DNA from: Bacillota bacterium
Lineage (GTDB): Bacteria; Bacillota; UBA4882; UBA8346
Length of the DNA: 64,000 nt
Assembly: GCA_023392595.1 (NCBI GenBank)
Contig: JAEVYU010000004.1
Location: forward strand, 17,648-81,647
Direction of reading: 5' to 3'
Position numbers and translations under genes: made by a program. This document shows, one piece after another, positions 8,079 to 17,835 of this stretch. Within the stretch, counting starts at the first letter, position 1, and the number at the start of each line of letters is the position of its first letter. The notes under the pieces are model-generated. The model saw only the letters and a program-made list of their open reading frames with translations. It was not told the origin of the DNA and did no database searches.

Positions 8079-10115
8079 TTAGTACCGGGCCGTTAACCTA
8101 GTCCCGGGGTAATAGTGACTTAATATTTCTGAGCATGAATAGCCGTCAGCCGCCATACCGGCGGCGCCGCATTGATCCATTCCGACGCCGTGCCCCCACC
8201 CGCCTCCATAGAAAATGAAATATTCGGGCAATCCGTCTCCTCCGATTTTAGGTTCAACGATAAATAGATTGCTGCGAAGGCCGCCTAATTTCGAACGAAT
8301 CGAATCCCCCTGAATTGTATGCTCTCCTGCTGTACCGATGATTGAAATCTGGGATACCGTTCCCCCGACTCCTCTTTTTGAAACCAGGAGCGATTTTATC
8401 TGACCGATTTCGTTAATTTTGATGCGGTTTTCGATATCCTGCCTTGAAACCCATAAAGTCCAACGATACTGGCTGCGGCTGGAATATTTTGGATTAGCGC
8501 TATAACTTTGGGGACGGCTGGTCAGCCAGTCGGCCATTTCGGCGGGTCCCCTGGAAGTGGTTTCGGATGCTGAGAATCGATCGGGAACCGCTTGAAGATA
8601 TGGTGCAGCAAAGCCCCAGATGTCTTTGCTGCTTGAAGAGTAGCCGCCGTTGTTTGCGGTATAAAAGGCGCTGATAGGCTTGGAATTATAGGTTAAAATC
8701 TGGCCCCGCGTGGCATCGACTGCTGCGTTGGTGGAAGATCTTTCGGCTAAAACTCCCCGATATACTTGGGATGCAACGGTAGCTAACAAATCAAATCCCC
8801 TGGCCTCAAAGGTTTTTAAATTGGCAATGGCATAAGTTCTTGCTGCCACTGCTTGAGCCTCAAGAGCGGAGGAAGGCCAACCGGCTTCCATTTCGGCAGG
8901 GACAACTCCATATAAGTATTCTTCCATATTGATGCGATTGATCAGAGTAATGCCTTTTTCACGGGACAATAAATCAAAACTGCCTCGATAGACTCGATCT
9001 TCCCGACCTGACCAAAAAGTTCCCTGACCGTATTCAACGTCAAATAAAACTGTGGTAGCAGCGGGATTGTCATATTTCAAGTGAATGGTTTTGTCACTTG
9101 AGAATAATAGTTTATTTTGGTCATTCATGATTTGAATCCTATCGGCGATCTGTTGAATGAATAAGACGGACTGGGATAATCCTTGATATCGGGTATCCCC
9201 GCCTAGGATTGTAAAGTTGCCGCCGGTTTTGAGATGAAATTTGCTGACTTTTTCCGCCAAGCCGATTCGAATATCCGGTATTTTTTCTCGCTCTTTAAGG
9301 ATCGGGATAACTTGAGGCACTTTTGCGACTAAACGGCGTTTTTGGTCTTCTTTTTCGGGTTTTGTGATTAATTCCGGATGCTCGGCCAGAAGTTGTTTCA
9401 GTGTGAGTGTTATATTTTGATTCCAGGGATAGATGGCTTTGGCATTTATCAACAAATTATAGGCTGATGAATAATTTTGTAATGCAATGTAAACCTGGGA
9501 TAAAGGAAAGTAAAGACTTGTTAAATTCGGTTCTTGGGAAGCTGCTTTTTTGAAGGATGCAGCAGATTTTTGATAGTCGCCGGACTTTTGATACAGTTCG
9601 GCCAGTTTATAATTGGCCATGGGGTTAAATGGTTCCTTGGATAAAGAATCAGCAAGCGTTTGAATCCCTTCGTTGATTTCCCCTAATTCCGCCAATGCCA
9701 AACCACGCCAAAAGAGTACGTCGCCACTTAAGTCTGAGCATTCGGATATTCTAACGACCTCTTCATATTTTCCTGCTAGATAGTTCATCTGGATCAGATT
9801 ACGGCGATAGTTAATATTATTGGGTTCCTGGCTGGCGAGCATCTGAAGCTGGGAAATTGCTGCGTTATATTGGCCGGTCTCCCGTAATAATTGAATTAAG
9901 TCCAGTTTTAGCTCTTGGTTGTTCGGATAGTTCAGAATTAACTGGCGGAACTTATCCACGCTTAGGTTGAGGCCTTGGGAGTAATAAGTTGATATGGCGT
10001 TATCAAAATCTAAGCCGGTGGTGGTAGCTTGAAGCGTGGTGGAAAACGATGTTCCTAAAAAGGAAAAAGAGAGAAGAATTCCGATTGCAACCAATAAAAA
10101 TAATCGTTTGTACAT
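8079..10115 (-). CDS. secreted TPR-SpoIID/LytB domain protein
   Basis: 678 residues from the ATG at 10115, which has GAGGG 6 nt upstream; an open frame reaching 10244 adds an unlikely 43-residue head. Order: signal peptide (YKRLFLLVAIGILLSFSFLG), about 280 residues of TPR-like helical repeats (for example FWRGLALAELGEINEGIQTL, MANYKLAELYQKSGDYQKSA), a linker, then a SpoIID domain (about 410-675) with EEYLYGVVPAEMEAGWPSSA, EAQAVAARTYAI, AFYTANNGGYS and GWGHGVGMDQCGA. SpoIID proteins are peptidoglycan lytic transglycosylases or their activators, and the EMxAGWP Glu is the catalytic residue in SpoIID. The fused TPR region suggests recruitment to a complex. It is a longer paralogue of the lipoprotein at 16742-17701. 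Confidence 0.85.
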   Translation of the reverse strand: MYKRLFLLVAIGILLSFSFLGTSFSTTLQATTTGLDFDNAISTYYSQGLNLSVDKFRQLILNYPNNQELKLDLIQLLRETGQYNAAISQLQMLASQEPNNINYRRNLIQMNYLAGKYEEVVRISECSDLSGDVLFWRGLALAELGEINEGIQTLADSLSKEPFNPMANYKLAELYQKSGDYQKSAASFKKAASQEPNLTSLYFPLSQVYIALQNYSSAYNLLINAKAIYPWNQNITLTLKQLLAEHPELITKPEKEDQKRRLVAKVPQVIPILKEREKIPDIRIGLAEKVSKFHLKTGGNFTILGGDTRYQGLSQSVLFIQQIADRIQIMNDQNKLLFSSDKTIHLKYDNPAATTVLFDVEYGQGTFWSGREDRVYRGSFDLLSREKGITLINRINMEEYLYGVVPAEMEAGWPSSALEAQAVAARTYAIANLKTFEARGFDLLATVASQVYRGVLAERSSTNAAVDATRGQILTYNSKPISAFYTANNGGYSSSSKDIWGFAAPYLQAVPDRFSASETTSRGPAEMADWLTSRPQSYSANPKYSSRSQYRWTLWVSRQDIENRIKINEIGQIKSLLVSKRGVGGTVSQISIIGTAGEHTIQGDSIRSKLGGLRSNLFIVEPKIGGDGLPEYFIFYGGGWGHGVGMDQCGAAGMAADGYSCSEILSHYYPGTRLTARY

Positions 10116-10263
10116 TTTTACCCTCGCTTTTTTTGTAAAAAAATATATCATAACCGAACTGTTCGCAATAGAGGATTTCCTTTCCAGTATGATGTCGGTT
10201 ATCCAAACTACCAAAGCTTTTCCATATTTTACGATGTGACACATTTTTGGCCTTGTGATATGC

Positions 10264-10277
10264 TTTGATATATCAAA
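10264..10277. promoter_or_regulatory. 14-bp palindrome between divergent genes
   Basis: TTTGATATATCAAA is a perfect palindrome in the space between the TPR-SpoIID gene (minus) and the pectate-lyase-like gene (plus). It could be an operator for either; no regulator can be assigned. Confidence 0.3.
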
Positions 10278-10340
10278 TAAACCACAGTATAAAACCTGTT
10301 TTTAGGGGTCGGATTATTATTCCTGGAAAAGAGGTAAGTG

Positions 10341-11768
10341 ATGATGAAATTTTATTGGAAGCAATCTAAAATTGGTATACTGATGATTTTCATCACTTTT
10401 GCCTTTGCTTTAGCTCCGGGTCTCGTGTATTTACCATAACTTCCACTAAACCCGGCAGATTACCTTCTGTTAAGAATCCCTTAAAGATATTGCGCGAATC
10501 TCCGCGAAATGTCAGTGAGTTTGGGGTTAAAGGAGATGGCAAAACCGATGATTCCGCAAATATCCAAAGAGCTCTCAATAGTATTAAAGATAATGGCGCT
10601 ATTTTCTTCCCCAAGGGGAAATATATTATGACCCGGACGATAATTATTCCTTCATATATCCGGATTATGGGTGAAAGTAAAAGATCGACAATTCTTTTTT
10701 ATCAAGGGAGTGATAAAGCTTTTGCATCTGGAGATCGTTCCGGAAAATCTGGCAAATATGGAAACGGTTCTTACCACATAACGATTGAAGATATCGCGTT
10801 TCAAGGCCGGGATATGGGTACCGGATTATATATCACTTCGCGGTATCTATCCGCTAACAATGTGGAGATTTCTCATTTTGGCGTAGGCATCGATGCCCAA
10901 TATTGTTGGACAAATAAATTTTATAACGTCTCCATATTTTATAATATGATTGGCTTTAAGGGAGGCTCTTTCTTGAATGCCAACAGTTTTGTGAATTGCA
11001 TTTTTTCGGCTGGCGAAAAAGCGGTTATTTTTGACCAGGGGTGGAATATCTCTTTTATTGGCTGTCAGTTTGAAAATCATCAAGAGGCTTGCTTTTCTTT
11101 TAATGATGATACTCCGGATGCCGTTTGGAATCTATCGATCAATGGGTGCTATTTTGAAAATAACGGTAAAGTGATTGATTCGGGTCAAAATTGTTCTTTT
11201 TATGGGTTGGCTTTCAATAATAACACGGTCACCACTCGTGGAAACGGATTGGCGATCAATATTGGCAATGGGAAAAAATAGCGGTATTGTGGAAAATAAT
11301 GCTTTTATTCGCGATAATAATGGTGGCGCTGAACCTTTTGTGCGTTTAGAGGGTCCGGCGTATATTACATTTCGGGCCAATCAATCTTATAGCGCGCCGG
11401 AGAATCAGGCAATCCCTTTATTGGATGAGATAACCCGGAATTCAAATTCTACTTACCTTGAGGAAAACTTAACGGATGGAAACCGAATTAACGCTTCGGG
11501 AACGGGTGCTTTTGAAAAAGGGATCATTGTTGGGGCCAATCCACCCGCGGCCATTGAACCGGGTTTAATCATTTATGATAGTGGGAAACTGAAACTTTAT
11601 CATAATTCTTCCGATTCCGAAATCCTTCAGACTGTAAAAGTAGGTTCCCGTGGGGAACGCCCCTCCGAACCTTATCTTGGTATGATGTATTTTGATACTA
11701 CGGTGGGTCGGCCGATTTGGTGGAATGGTATGAATTGGGTGGATGCGAACGGCCGTAAAAAGGATTAA
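10341..11768 (+). pseudogene. frameshifted secreted pectate-lyase-like beta-helix protein with tail-spike-like C-terminus
   Basis: Three frame segments read as one protein. Frame A (10341-10439) starts after AGAGGT with MMKFYWKQSKIGILMIFITF, a signal peptide, and stops. Frame B (about 10430-11281) carries the Pectate_lyase_3 start VSEFGVKGDGKTDDSANIQR and beta-helix repeats. Frame C (to 11768) continues with NNAFIRDNNGGAEPFVRLEG and ends in a module (EPYLGMMYFDTT, then GRPIWWNGMNWVDANG) common at the ends of phage tail and appendage proteins. The B-to-C shift falls in a run of six A at about 11273-11278: removal of one A restores the frame. The A-to-B shift lies near 10425-10435. Two shifts make it a pseudogene unless they are sequence errors. 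Confidence 0.65.
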
Positions 11769-11817
11769 ATTTCAAGAGATATTCATTGATTCAGTGAAAT
11801 GAGATGCGGATCTGTTT

Positions 11818-12270
11818 TTACCGGCGGGACGTTGAATCCGCAAATTGATTAATAAACCAAGTTGCTGTTAAGCCAAAAGCTGAATGTTCAACGAAAGCGC
11901 TCAGGGTGGTTCCTATATCAGTCGGCGTTATTCTTACGACGTGAAGATTAACGACAGCTCCAAAAAGGCTTAACCAGATTAACCATCCAATTCCTAGGCC
12001 CTTTATATAACTATAACTTCTTCCCGAAAACTTGATAATATAAAAAAGGACTATTCCCCAAAAACTGCCGACGATAATATCGGCTAATCCTCCTATGATT
12101 AAGGCTCCTGGTTGGTGGACATCTTTTGGCAAAACAAAGACGGAGGCGGCCAGATTCCAGTATAAATATTTTGACCAGCCGATTGTGACCGATAAGAAGT
12201 CCACAATTTCTTTAGCGAGAGTTCCGATTATTCCAGCCAATGCCCCGCATATCACCGGATCTGATTTCAT
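11818..12270 (-). CDS. conserved 4-TM membrane protein of unknown function
   Basis: 150 residues from ATG 12270, preceded by AGGTGG at 5 nt; a longer frame to 12405 lacks support. Roughly four hydrophobic segments are visible (ICGALAGIIGTLAKEIVDFL, ALIIGGLADIIVGSFWGIVL, GLGIGWLIWLSLFGAVV, and a C-terminal one). Proteins of this appearance (SDPVICGALAG... start, PGALIIGGLADI... middle) occur in sporulating Firmicutes without known function. It stands alone on the minus strand. Confidence 0.6.
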   Translation of the reverse strand: MKSDPVICGALAGIIGTLAKEIVDFLSVTIGWSKYLYWNLAASVFVLPKDVHQPGALIIGGLADIIVGSFWGIVLFYIIKFSGRSYSYIKGLGIGWLIWLSLFGAVVNLHVVRITPTDIGTTLSAFVEHSAFGLTATWFINQFADSTSRR

Positions 12271-12568
12271 GAAAGCCACCTGGTTATCTGTTTTATGAAA
12301 TTCGAACGCTGGGATTGTTAGAGAGTTCTCTAAAGATGATGACCCAATTCGATAAAAATTATGTATTGAAGCTGGGATGAGCATTAGGAAGAGATAATGA
12401 TTCATTCAATGCAAACTGAATCGAAGTAAATCATGGAATTTTAAAGGCAGACGGGAAGTTCCCGAAACGACTATTATTTTTGGAGTATATAGAAAAAACA
12501 AATAAATTAATTGATGTAATTTTATTGTCAACAATTTATTTGTCTAATGTATTTCATTAAAAACAGAA

Positions 12569-12597
12569 TTGACTTGATGTGATGTGTGTGTTAGACT
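12569..12597 (+). promoter_or_regulatory. sigma-A type promoter candidate
   Basis: TTGACT (12569-12574), a 17-nt spacer, TAGACT (12592-12597). It could drive the decayed frame and the transposase further downstream. Confidence 0.45.
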
Positions 12598-12995
12598 ATG
12601 AAGAGTTAATTGGATGAAACCTTCCTTATATCGCGTCAACATGACATTGGAATTTGGGGTGATGGATGGCAGATAACTTAGGAGGTTTTATAAATAAAAA
12701 AAGACCAAGAAGTTGATTGTCCATGCTTTCGGCTTCACCAAAAAAGAGAGTTTTAAGAGAACAAAAGGGTGTCGTTGATCGTGGTTCTGAGTACGATATC
12801 CCTTGTTACATCCGAAAGTTAAAATTGAGATCGTAACGTTAAAAGATAATCTGGAAAAGTGGTTGACTCGGTTTGTCATGCTGCAAGAACCGATGAAACC
12901 GGAGATGGTAGATTTTCATCTATGAAGTTGCTGAAGCTGTTTAGGTGAGGATTGGTCAATGCGGCGAAGATGTTATCTGAGCAATTTCCACTTTT

Positions 12996-13032
12996 CAAAC
13001 GCCTTTTTTCGAAACTTCGGAAAAGGCGTTTG
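12996..13032. repeat. perfect 12-bp inverted repeat (hairpin)
   Basis: CAAACGCCTTTT, a 13-nt loop, then AAAAGGCGTTTG, ending 65 nt before the transposase start. There is no T-run after it on the plus strand. It may be a terminator-like structure limiting transcription into the transposase, or an old element end. Confidence 0.6.
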
Positions 13033-13096
13033 ATCAATGTATGAAACGGGAGCTTCAATGCTTGGCAGCGAACAAATTGGAAGGAGGAAATAGCGG

Positions 13097-14089
13097 GTGG
13101 AAGATTCAGGGAAAAAACCGGACCATTCCAAGTTGAAGGTTGTGGAATTGTCCAAGATATTAAAAAATGTCAGCAAAATATATCAACAGCCGGGCTCGGA
13201 AAACCGACTGAGCGAATATAAAGAATATATCCGGATTCATGGTTTAGAAAACATCGAAAGTATCCGACCGGTATTTCCGAAAATCAATCGAGAGGCGGCT
13301 CGGGTTATAGTTTTTGAAACGGTTTGCCGTATGAGTTTGGAACATCCCACTTGGGGTTGTGAACATCTCAGCGAGGATCTTAAAGAAAAGAATATCAATA
13401 TGAGCGCATCGGCAATTTACAATATTTTAGTCAAACATCAAATGGGGACTAAAAAAGAGCGCTTGGCCAAAATTATCGAAATGTATTCCGACCATTTGGA
13501 GGATCTTTCACCTGAACAAATGGAGGCGTTGAAAAAATATGACCCCTGGTTTCAGGAACGTCAAATTCGGGGCAAACACCCCGGAGACTTACTGGCGCAA
13601 GATACAATTTTTATTGGCTTTTATCGTAACATGGAAGAAATATACTTGCAGGTTGTGGTAGATTCCTATAGTAGTTATGTTTTTGGATTACTCCATATTG
13701 GTAAAAATGCGGATTTTGCGGTAAATATTGTCCACAATGAAGTGTTGCCTTTTTTTCGGGAACGGGGATTAAAGATTAACGGAATATTAACAGATAACGG
13801 ACATGAATATTGCGGTAAGGAAGGTCATCATTATGAGCTGTATTTAAAATTGAACGATCTTAAGCATGTTAAAACGACGACCAAACAATGCGGTAATATT
13901 TTTATTAAACAATTTAAAAAAATTGTCATGGATGAATTTGTGAAGCCTGTTGCGGGTTCTAAGAGTGTGGAGGATATTGAAAGCCTTCGAAAGCAATACA
14001 AAAGATGGCTTCTCTTCTATAATTTGGAGCGGCCTTATCAGGGTTTTCCCAATAACGGAGAGCCACCGCTAAAATTAATATTGAAATAA
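13097..14089 (+). CDS. IS481/IS3-like transposase (integrase-core), catalytic Glu replaced
   Basis: 330 residues. The N-terminal helical region (PTWGCEHLSEDLKEKNINMSASAIYNIL) is the HTH_21-like region typical before an rve integrase core. Catalytic residues: first Asp in LLAQDTIF, second Asp in GILTDNGHEYC. The third should be Glu in the motif N-G-F-x-E-R; here it reads NIFIKQFKKIVMDEF, so Glu is Lys (one base change, GAA to AAA). The enzyme should be unable to cut DNA. The start GTG has AAGGAGG about 9-10 nt upstream, so it may still be translated. No clear terminal repeats or target duplication were found. It is either a dying IS or a domesticated gene. Confidence 0.75.
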   Translation: MEDSGKKPDHSKLKVVELSKILKNVSKIYQQPGSENRLSEYKEYIRIHGLENIESIRPVFPKINREAARVIVFETVCRMSLEHPTWGCEHLSEDLKEKNINMSASAIYNILVKHQMGTKKERLAKIIEMYSDHLEDLSPEQMEALKKYDPWFQERQIRGKHPGDLLAQDTIFIGFYRNMEEIYLQVVVDSYSSYVFGLLHIGKNADFAVNIVHNEVLPFFRERGLKINGILTDNGHEYCGKEGHHYELYLKLNDLKHVKTTTKQCGNIFIKQFKKIVMDEFVKPVAGSKSVEDIESLRKQYKRWLLFYNLERPYQGFPNNGEPPLKLILK

Positions 14090-14309
14090 ATATATCTCTC
14101 CCCCCACCGGTTAAATCCGCCGCGAGCGCGTTGAGAGGATTATTTTTTATAAAATTGGATGGAATGAGAAAAAGGTATTCAATATATTACATCTTTTATA
14201 GTATTGGCATCCGGAGATTCTGAATCCCATGAGAATATAGGTCTGAATCTATGAAACAAAGCATATCAATATCCGATGGGTCATTGATTCGGAAAGGGAT
14301 CTCGAGTGG

Positions 14310-15884
14310 ATGGAAAATAAGGATTCAATTTTGAAAGGGACAGCATTGCTAACTGGGGCAGGTATCATTGTCAAATTGTTAGGAGCTGCATACAGGATCC
14401 CGTTGTCCCGTTTGATTGGTTCAGAAGGGATAGGCTTATACCAGATGGCCTATCCAGTTTATTTAATTTTCCTTTCTCTTTCGACTGCCGGATTGCCCAT
14501 AGCGATATCGAAAATTATTGCTGAACAATCAGCAAGGGGGAACCGGGAAGGGATTGGTAAGACTTTCACAGCGGCTTTAATTTTATTAATTATAATGGGT
14601 TTATGTGGAAGTATGATTATGTTTTGGGCCGCACCCTGGTTTGCTGAAAGGGTGGTGGCTGATTCCCGAGCGGTTTATGCGATAAGGGCGTTGGCGCCGG
14701 CAATTTTTTTGATGAGCTTGATTGCGGCTTACCGCGGCTTTTTTCAAGGCCAGCAGATTATGGCGCCCAGTGCCGTTTCACAAATTATCGAACAGTTTGT
14801 GAGGGTAGCCGTAGCGCTGATTTTAGTTTGTCTTTTATTAAAGAGCGGAATTGAATATGCAGCTGCCGGGGCCGCGTTTGGTGCATCAGCCGGAGGCGGG
14901 GCGGGTTTGTTTTTTCTAATATTCAAGCAATGGCAAGTAAGAAGAGGAGTGTTTTTCCATCACTGGGGAAAAAATGGGGAAAGTCTATTTGGAATCATGA
15001 AAAGACTGATACGGTTTGCCTTGCCCATATCGGTGGCGGTCATTTTAATGCCTCTTTTACAGACTATCGATTCGTTGATTGTTCCGGCTAAACTTCAAAG
15101 TATTGGTTATACTGTCGGTCAGGCCACATCGATGCTGGGAGTATTGGGTAATGCTTGGGCTGTCATGTATCTTCCGATGGTTGTAACATCGGCGATTGCG
15201 GCGAATTTAGTACCGGCAGTAGCAGCGAGTAATATAAAAGAGGTTGGGCGGGAACAGGCTTTAAAGATCGAGACTGGTCTGCGGCTGGCTTATTTGTATT
15301 TGATTCCGGTTGCAATATTTTTGTATTTATTTGGGAAAACGGTTTACCAGATTATATATAATACTTCGGGGATTGAAATTTTATCATGGCTGGCTCCGGC
15401 AGTTTTCTTTTTAGGTCTTGAGCAGGTATCGGCAGGAATATTGCAGGGTTTAGGCAAACCTAAAATTCCCTTGGTCAATTTTGGGGCGGGAGCTGTTTTG
15501 AAAATCATAGTGACTTTGGTGACGACGGGCCTGCCGGGTCTTAATTTGACCGGAGCTGCTTTAGGAACCGTATGCGGTTCGGGATTTACGGCATTTTTAA
15601 ATTTAATAATTGTGCGAAAATTGACCCGCGTTCGTTTTACTGGTCTGCCGGCAGCTGTTTTCAGCGGGATATTCTTATTAGTTGGAGGCTTTTTGGCATT
15701 GCGTTATTTACAGCTCCATTATATTTTAGAGTTTATGGAAATAGGTTTTGGGGGTACTTTATTATACATTGGCATCTTACGGATTACGGGAGGAATCAAT
15801 TCCCAGGATCTCGAAATGATAAAAAAATATTTAGCAAAAAGGAGTACCAAACATGGTTATCGAGGCATTGCCCAAAGCGGGTAA
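14310..15884 (+). CDS. yabM: SpoVB/YabM-type polysaccharide (lipid II-like) flippase
   Basis: 524 residues, the usual length for SpoVB/MurJ/MOP-superfamily exporters, with about 14 predicted hydrophobic segments. Typical family start: KGTALLTGAGIIVKLLGAAY then RIPLSRLIGSEGIGLYQMAY, and PVYLIFLSLSTAGLPIAISK. Such proteins flip lipid-linked saccharide precursors and are needed for spore cortex or cell wall. The choice of YabM over SpoVB comes from gene order: it is followed by mazG (yabN), with yabP and yabQ further on, as in Bacillus subtilis. It overlaps the next gene by 32 nt. Confidence 0.85.
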   Translation: MENKDSILKGTALLTGAGIIVKLLGAAYRIPLSRLIGSEGIGLYQMAYPVYLIFLSLSTAGLPIAISKIIAEQSARGNREGIGKTFTAALILLIIMGLCGSMIMFWAAPWFAERVVADSRAVYAIRALAPAIFLMSLIAAYRGFFQGQQIMAPSAVSQIIEQFVRVAVALILVCLLLKSGIEYAAAGAAFGASAGGGAGLFFLIFKQWQVRRGVFFHHWGKNGESLFGIMKRLIRFALPISVAVILMPLLQTIDSLIVPAKLQSIGYTVGQATSMLGVLGNAWAVMYLPMVVTSAIAANLVPAVAASNIKEVGREQALKIETGLRLAYLYLIPVAIFLYLFGKTVYQIIYNTSGIEILSWLAPAVFFLGLEQVSAGILQGLGKPKIPLVNFGAGAVLKIIVTLVTTGLPGLNLTGAALGTVCGSGFTAFLNLIIVRKLTRVRFTGLPAAVFSGIFLLVGGFLALRYLQLHYILEFMEIGFGGTLLYIGILRITGGINSQDLEMIKKYLAKRSTKHGYRGIAQSG

Positions 15885-16665
15885 AGATTTAAAGCAATTG
15901 GTGGCAATCATGGCAGTTCTACGGCAAAAATGCCCCTGGGATCAGGAACAAACTTATCACTCCTTAAAACCATACGTGATTGAAGAAACATATGAAGTAT
16001 TGGAAGCGATTGATTCCGGTAAAACGGACAAGCTGCAGGAGGAATTGGGGGATCTTTTGCTTCAGGTTGTTTTTCTGGCGCAGTTGGCCACGGAACAAGG
16101 GCGGTTTTCTATGGATGAAGTTGTCGAAGGTATTTGTGAAAAACTAATTCGCCGACACCCCCATGTCTTTGGAACAACTGAGGTAAATGGGTCTGATGAC
16201 GTACTTAATAATTGGGAGAAGATCAAACAAACCGAAAAACCGGGAGAACGCCCATCGGCTATTGATGGGGTTCCGAAAGATCTTCCTGCATTAATGTTTG
16301 CGGAAAAATTGCAGCATAAAGCGGCTAAAGTCGGGTTCGACTGGGGGGATTTGGAAGGTCCTTTACGTAAGACCAAAGAGGAATTTGCCGAGTTTGAGGA
16401 AGTTTTACGTAGTCAAGCCGTCATTCAGAGTAACGATTTTGTGAAGGACAAACTTTCTGATGAATTTGGCGATATTTTGTTTTCATTGGTGAATGTGGGG
16501 CGGTTTTTGGATATCAATCCGGAGATAGCGCTACGGGGTACAATAGGGAAATTCACCAAACGGTTTCATTATATGGAACAAGAGGCTGCAAAAATCGGCA
16601 AAACTTTAAAAGAAATGACTTTGGATGAAATGGAACTTCTTTGGCAACAGGCCAAATCTTTATAG
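15853..16665 (+). CDS. mazG: MazG nucleoside triphosphate pyrophosphohydrolase (YabN-type)
   Basis: 270 residues, two tandem MazG domains. Domain 1 carries LRQKCPWDQEQTYHSLKPYV then EETYEVLEAID and EELGDLLLQVVF, the E-E-x-x-E/E-x-x-D metal sites. Domain 2 carries EFAEFEEVL and DEFGDILFSLVNVGRF. The enzyme hydrolyses (d)NTPs to NMP plus PPi and acts as a housecleaner. Unlike B. subtilis YabN it lacks the N-terminal methylase-like domain. AAAGGAG precedes the ATG, inside the end of yabM, so the two are translationally linked. Confidence 0.93.
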   Translation: MVIEALPKAGKDLKQLVAIMAVLRQKCPWDQEQTYHSLKPYVIEETYEVLEAIDSGKTDKLQEELGDLLLQVVFLAQLATEQGRFSMDEVVEGICEKLIRRHPHVFGTTEVNGSDDVLNNWEKIKQTEKPGERPSAIDGVPKDLPALMFAEKLQHKAAKVGFDWGDLEGPLRKTKEEFAEFEEVLRSQAVIQSNDFVKDKLSDEFGDILFSLVNVGRFLDINPEIALRGTIGKFTKRFHYMEQEAAKIGKTLKEMTLDEMELLWQQAKSL

Positions 16666-16741
16666 GGTGGAATGAGGGAATAAAAAAGACTAAAATTGAG
16701 ATGCTAGCTCTATGTAAAAGAATCGAATGGAAGGTGAAGGT

Positions 16742-17701
16742 ATGGTTCGGAAAGATACGGGGCTAGTATCCATTTTTTTATTAAGCCTTCTTTTTATTGC
16801 GGGTTGTCCTGGAAAAGAAGGAACTTTATTTAAAAATATGGTGACCCATTTCGGGGAGCCTCCCAAAATAACGGTTTTTATGAAAGAGACCGGGGCAAAA
16901 AAGCAAATGGATATCGAGGAGTATTTGACCGGAGTGGTTGCAGGTGAAATGAAACCGGGATGGCCCTTAAATGCATATGCAGCACAAGCAATTATTGCCC
17001 GTACTTTTACCATGGAGTTTTTAGCGCGGGGTGGAACCCGTTCGATTCATGGTACGGATATATCCACTGATGAGAAAGAGGCCCAAGCCTATAATGCAGC
17101 TAATATTACACCGGCGATCCGTAAAGCGATTAACATGACCCGGGGATTGGTTTTGGTCTATAAAAATCATTATATAAAAGGATGGTATTCGGCAAGTTGC
17201 GGGGGGAAAACGGATTATGCCAGAGAGGGATTGGCCTATAAAGGTCCCGAACCACCCTATATTGTGTCCGTAAAATGCCCCGAAGAAAAGTATATTCCCA
17301 AAACGGAATTATTCTGGGAAGCATCCTTTACCGGAGCAGAAGTCAATAATGCGTTAAAAAAGATGAATCTGAGGGAAATTGGCAAATTTAAGTCTCTGGA
17401 AGTCGTGAAACGAAGTAAAACCAACAGAGCTACAGTGTTAAAGTTTATAGGCGATAAGGGAAGCGCTGAGGTTGCCGGAGGAGATTTCCGGATCAATATC
17501 GGTCCCGGAAAAATGCGCTCCATCTGGATATTAGATAAAATTAAGAATCAGGGGGATTTATTAAAGTTAAAAGGTAGGGGCTTTGGCCATGGGGTTGGGT
17601 TGTGTCAATGGGGATCTTATGCTATGGCTAAGGAAAATAAATCCCCAAAGCAAATTGTTAAACATTATTATCCGAAAACCGATATTGTGAAAATATGGTG
17701 A
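16742..17701 (+). CDS. SpoIID/LytB-domain lipoprotein
   Basis: 319 residues from ATG 16742 (ribosome site AAGGTGAAGG; an ATG at 16727 is an alternative). The start carries a lipoprotein signal, SIFLLSLLFIAGC, with Cys as the lipidation site. The SpoIID domain follows: EEYLTGVVAGEMKPGWPLNA, AAQAIIARTF, GWYSASCGGKTDYA, and near the end GRGFGHGVGLCQWGSYAMA. The EM-x-PGWP Glu is the residue required for peptidoglycan cleavage in SpoIID. It lies where B. subtilis has yabO, between mazG and yabP, and is followed by a terminator. Confidence 0.88.
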   Translation: MVRKDTGLVSIFLLSLLFIAGCPGKEGTLFKNMVTHFGEPPKITVFMKETGAKKQMDIEEYLTGVVAGEMKPGWPLNAYAAQAIIARTFTMEFLARGGTRSIHGTDISTDEKEAQAYNAANITPAIRKAINMTRGLVLVYKNHYIKGWYSASCGGKTDYAREGLAYKGPEPPYIVSVKCPEEKYIPKTELFWEASFTGAEVNNALKKMNLREIGKFKSLEVVKRSKTNRATVLKFIGDKGSAEVAGGDFRINIGPGKMRSIWILDKIKNQGDLLKLKGRGFGHGVGLCQWGSYAMAKENKSPKQIVKHYYPKTDIVKIW

Positions 17702-17704
17702 TGT

Positions 17705-17730
17705 AAACCGGCTAATTAACCGGTTTTATT
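17705..17730 (+). terminator. intrinsic terminator after the SpoIID lipoprotein
   Basis: Stem AAACCGG / CCGGTTT with an 8-nt loop, followed by TATTATTA. It ends the yabM-mazG-spoIID-like unit. Confidence 0.6.
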
Positions 17731-17835
17731 ATTATAGAATGTATTCATGATAGATGGAGTTGGTCTATCTTCCTTTCGGTGAGAATATTTTATTTTGAAA
17801 ACCTCAGGCAGAGCATGCTCGAAGGAGTGAAAGAA

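Larger units (their letters stand above)
12271..13096 (+). other. long gap with decayed reading frames ahead of the transposase
   Basis: About 825 bases without an intact gene. It contains a promoter candidate (12569-12597), a strong ribosome site (TTAGGAGGTTTTATAA at about 12677) followed by ATAAATAAAAAAAGACC, where an ATG may have mutated to ATA, and a 37-codon frame interrupted by stops. These look like the remains of a gene that preceded the transposase. Confidence 0.45.
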
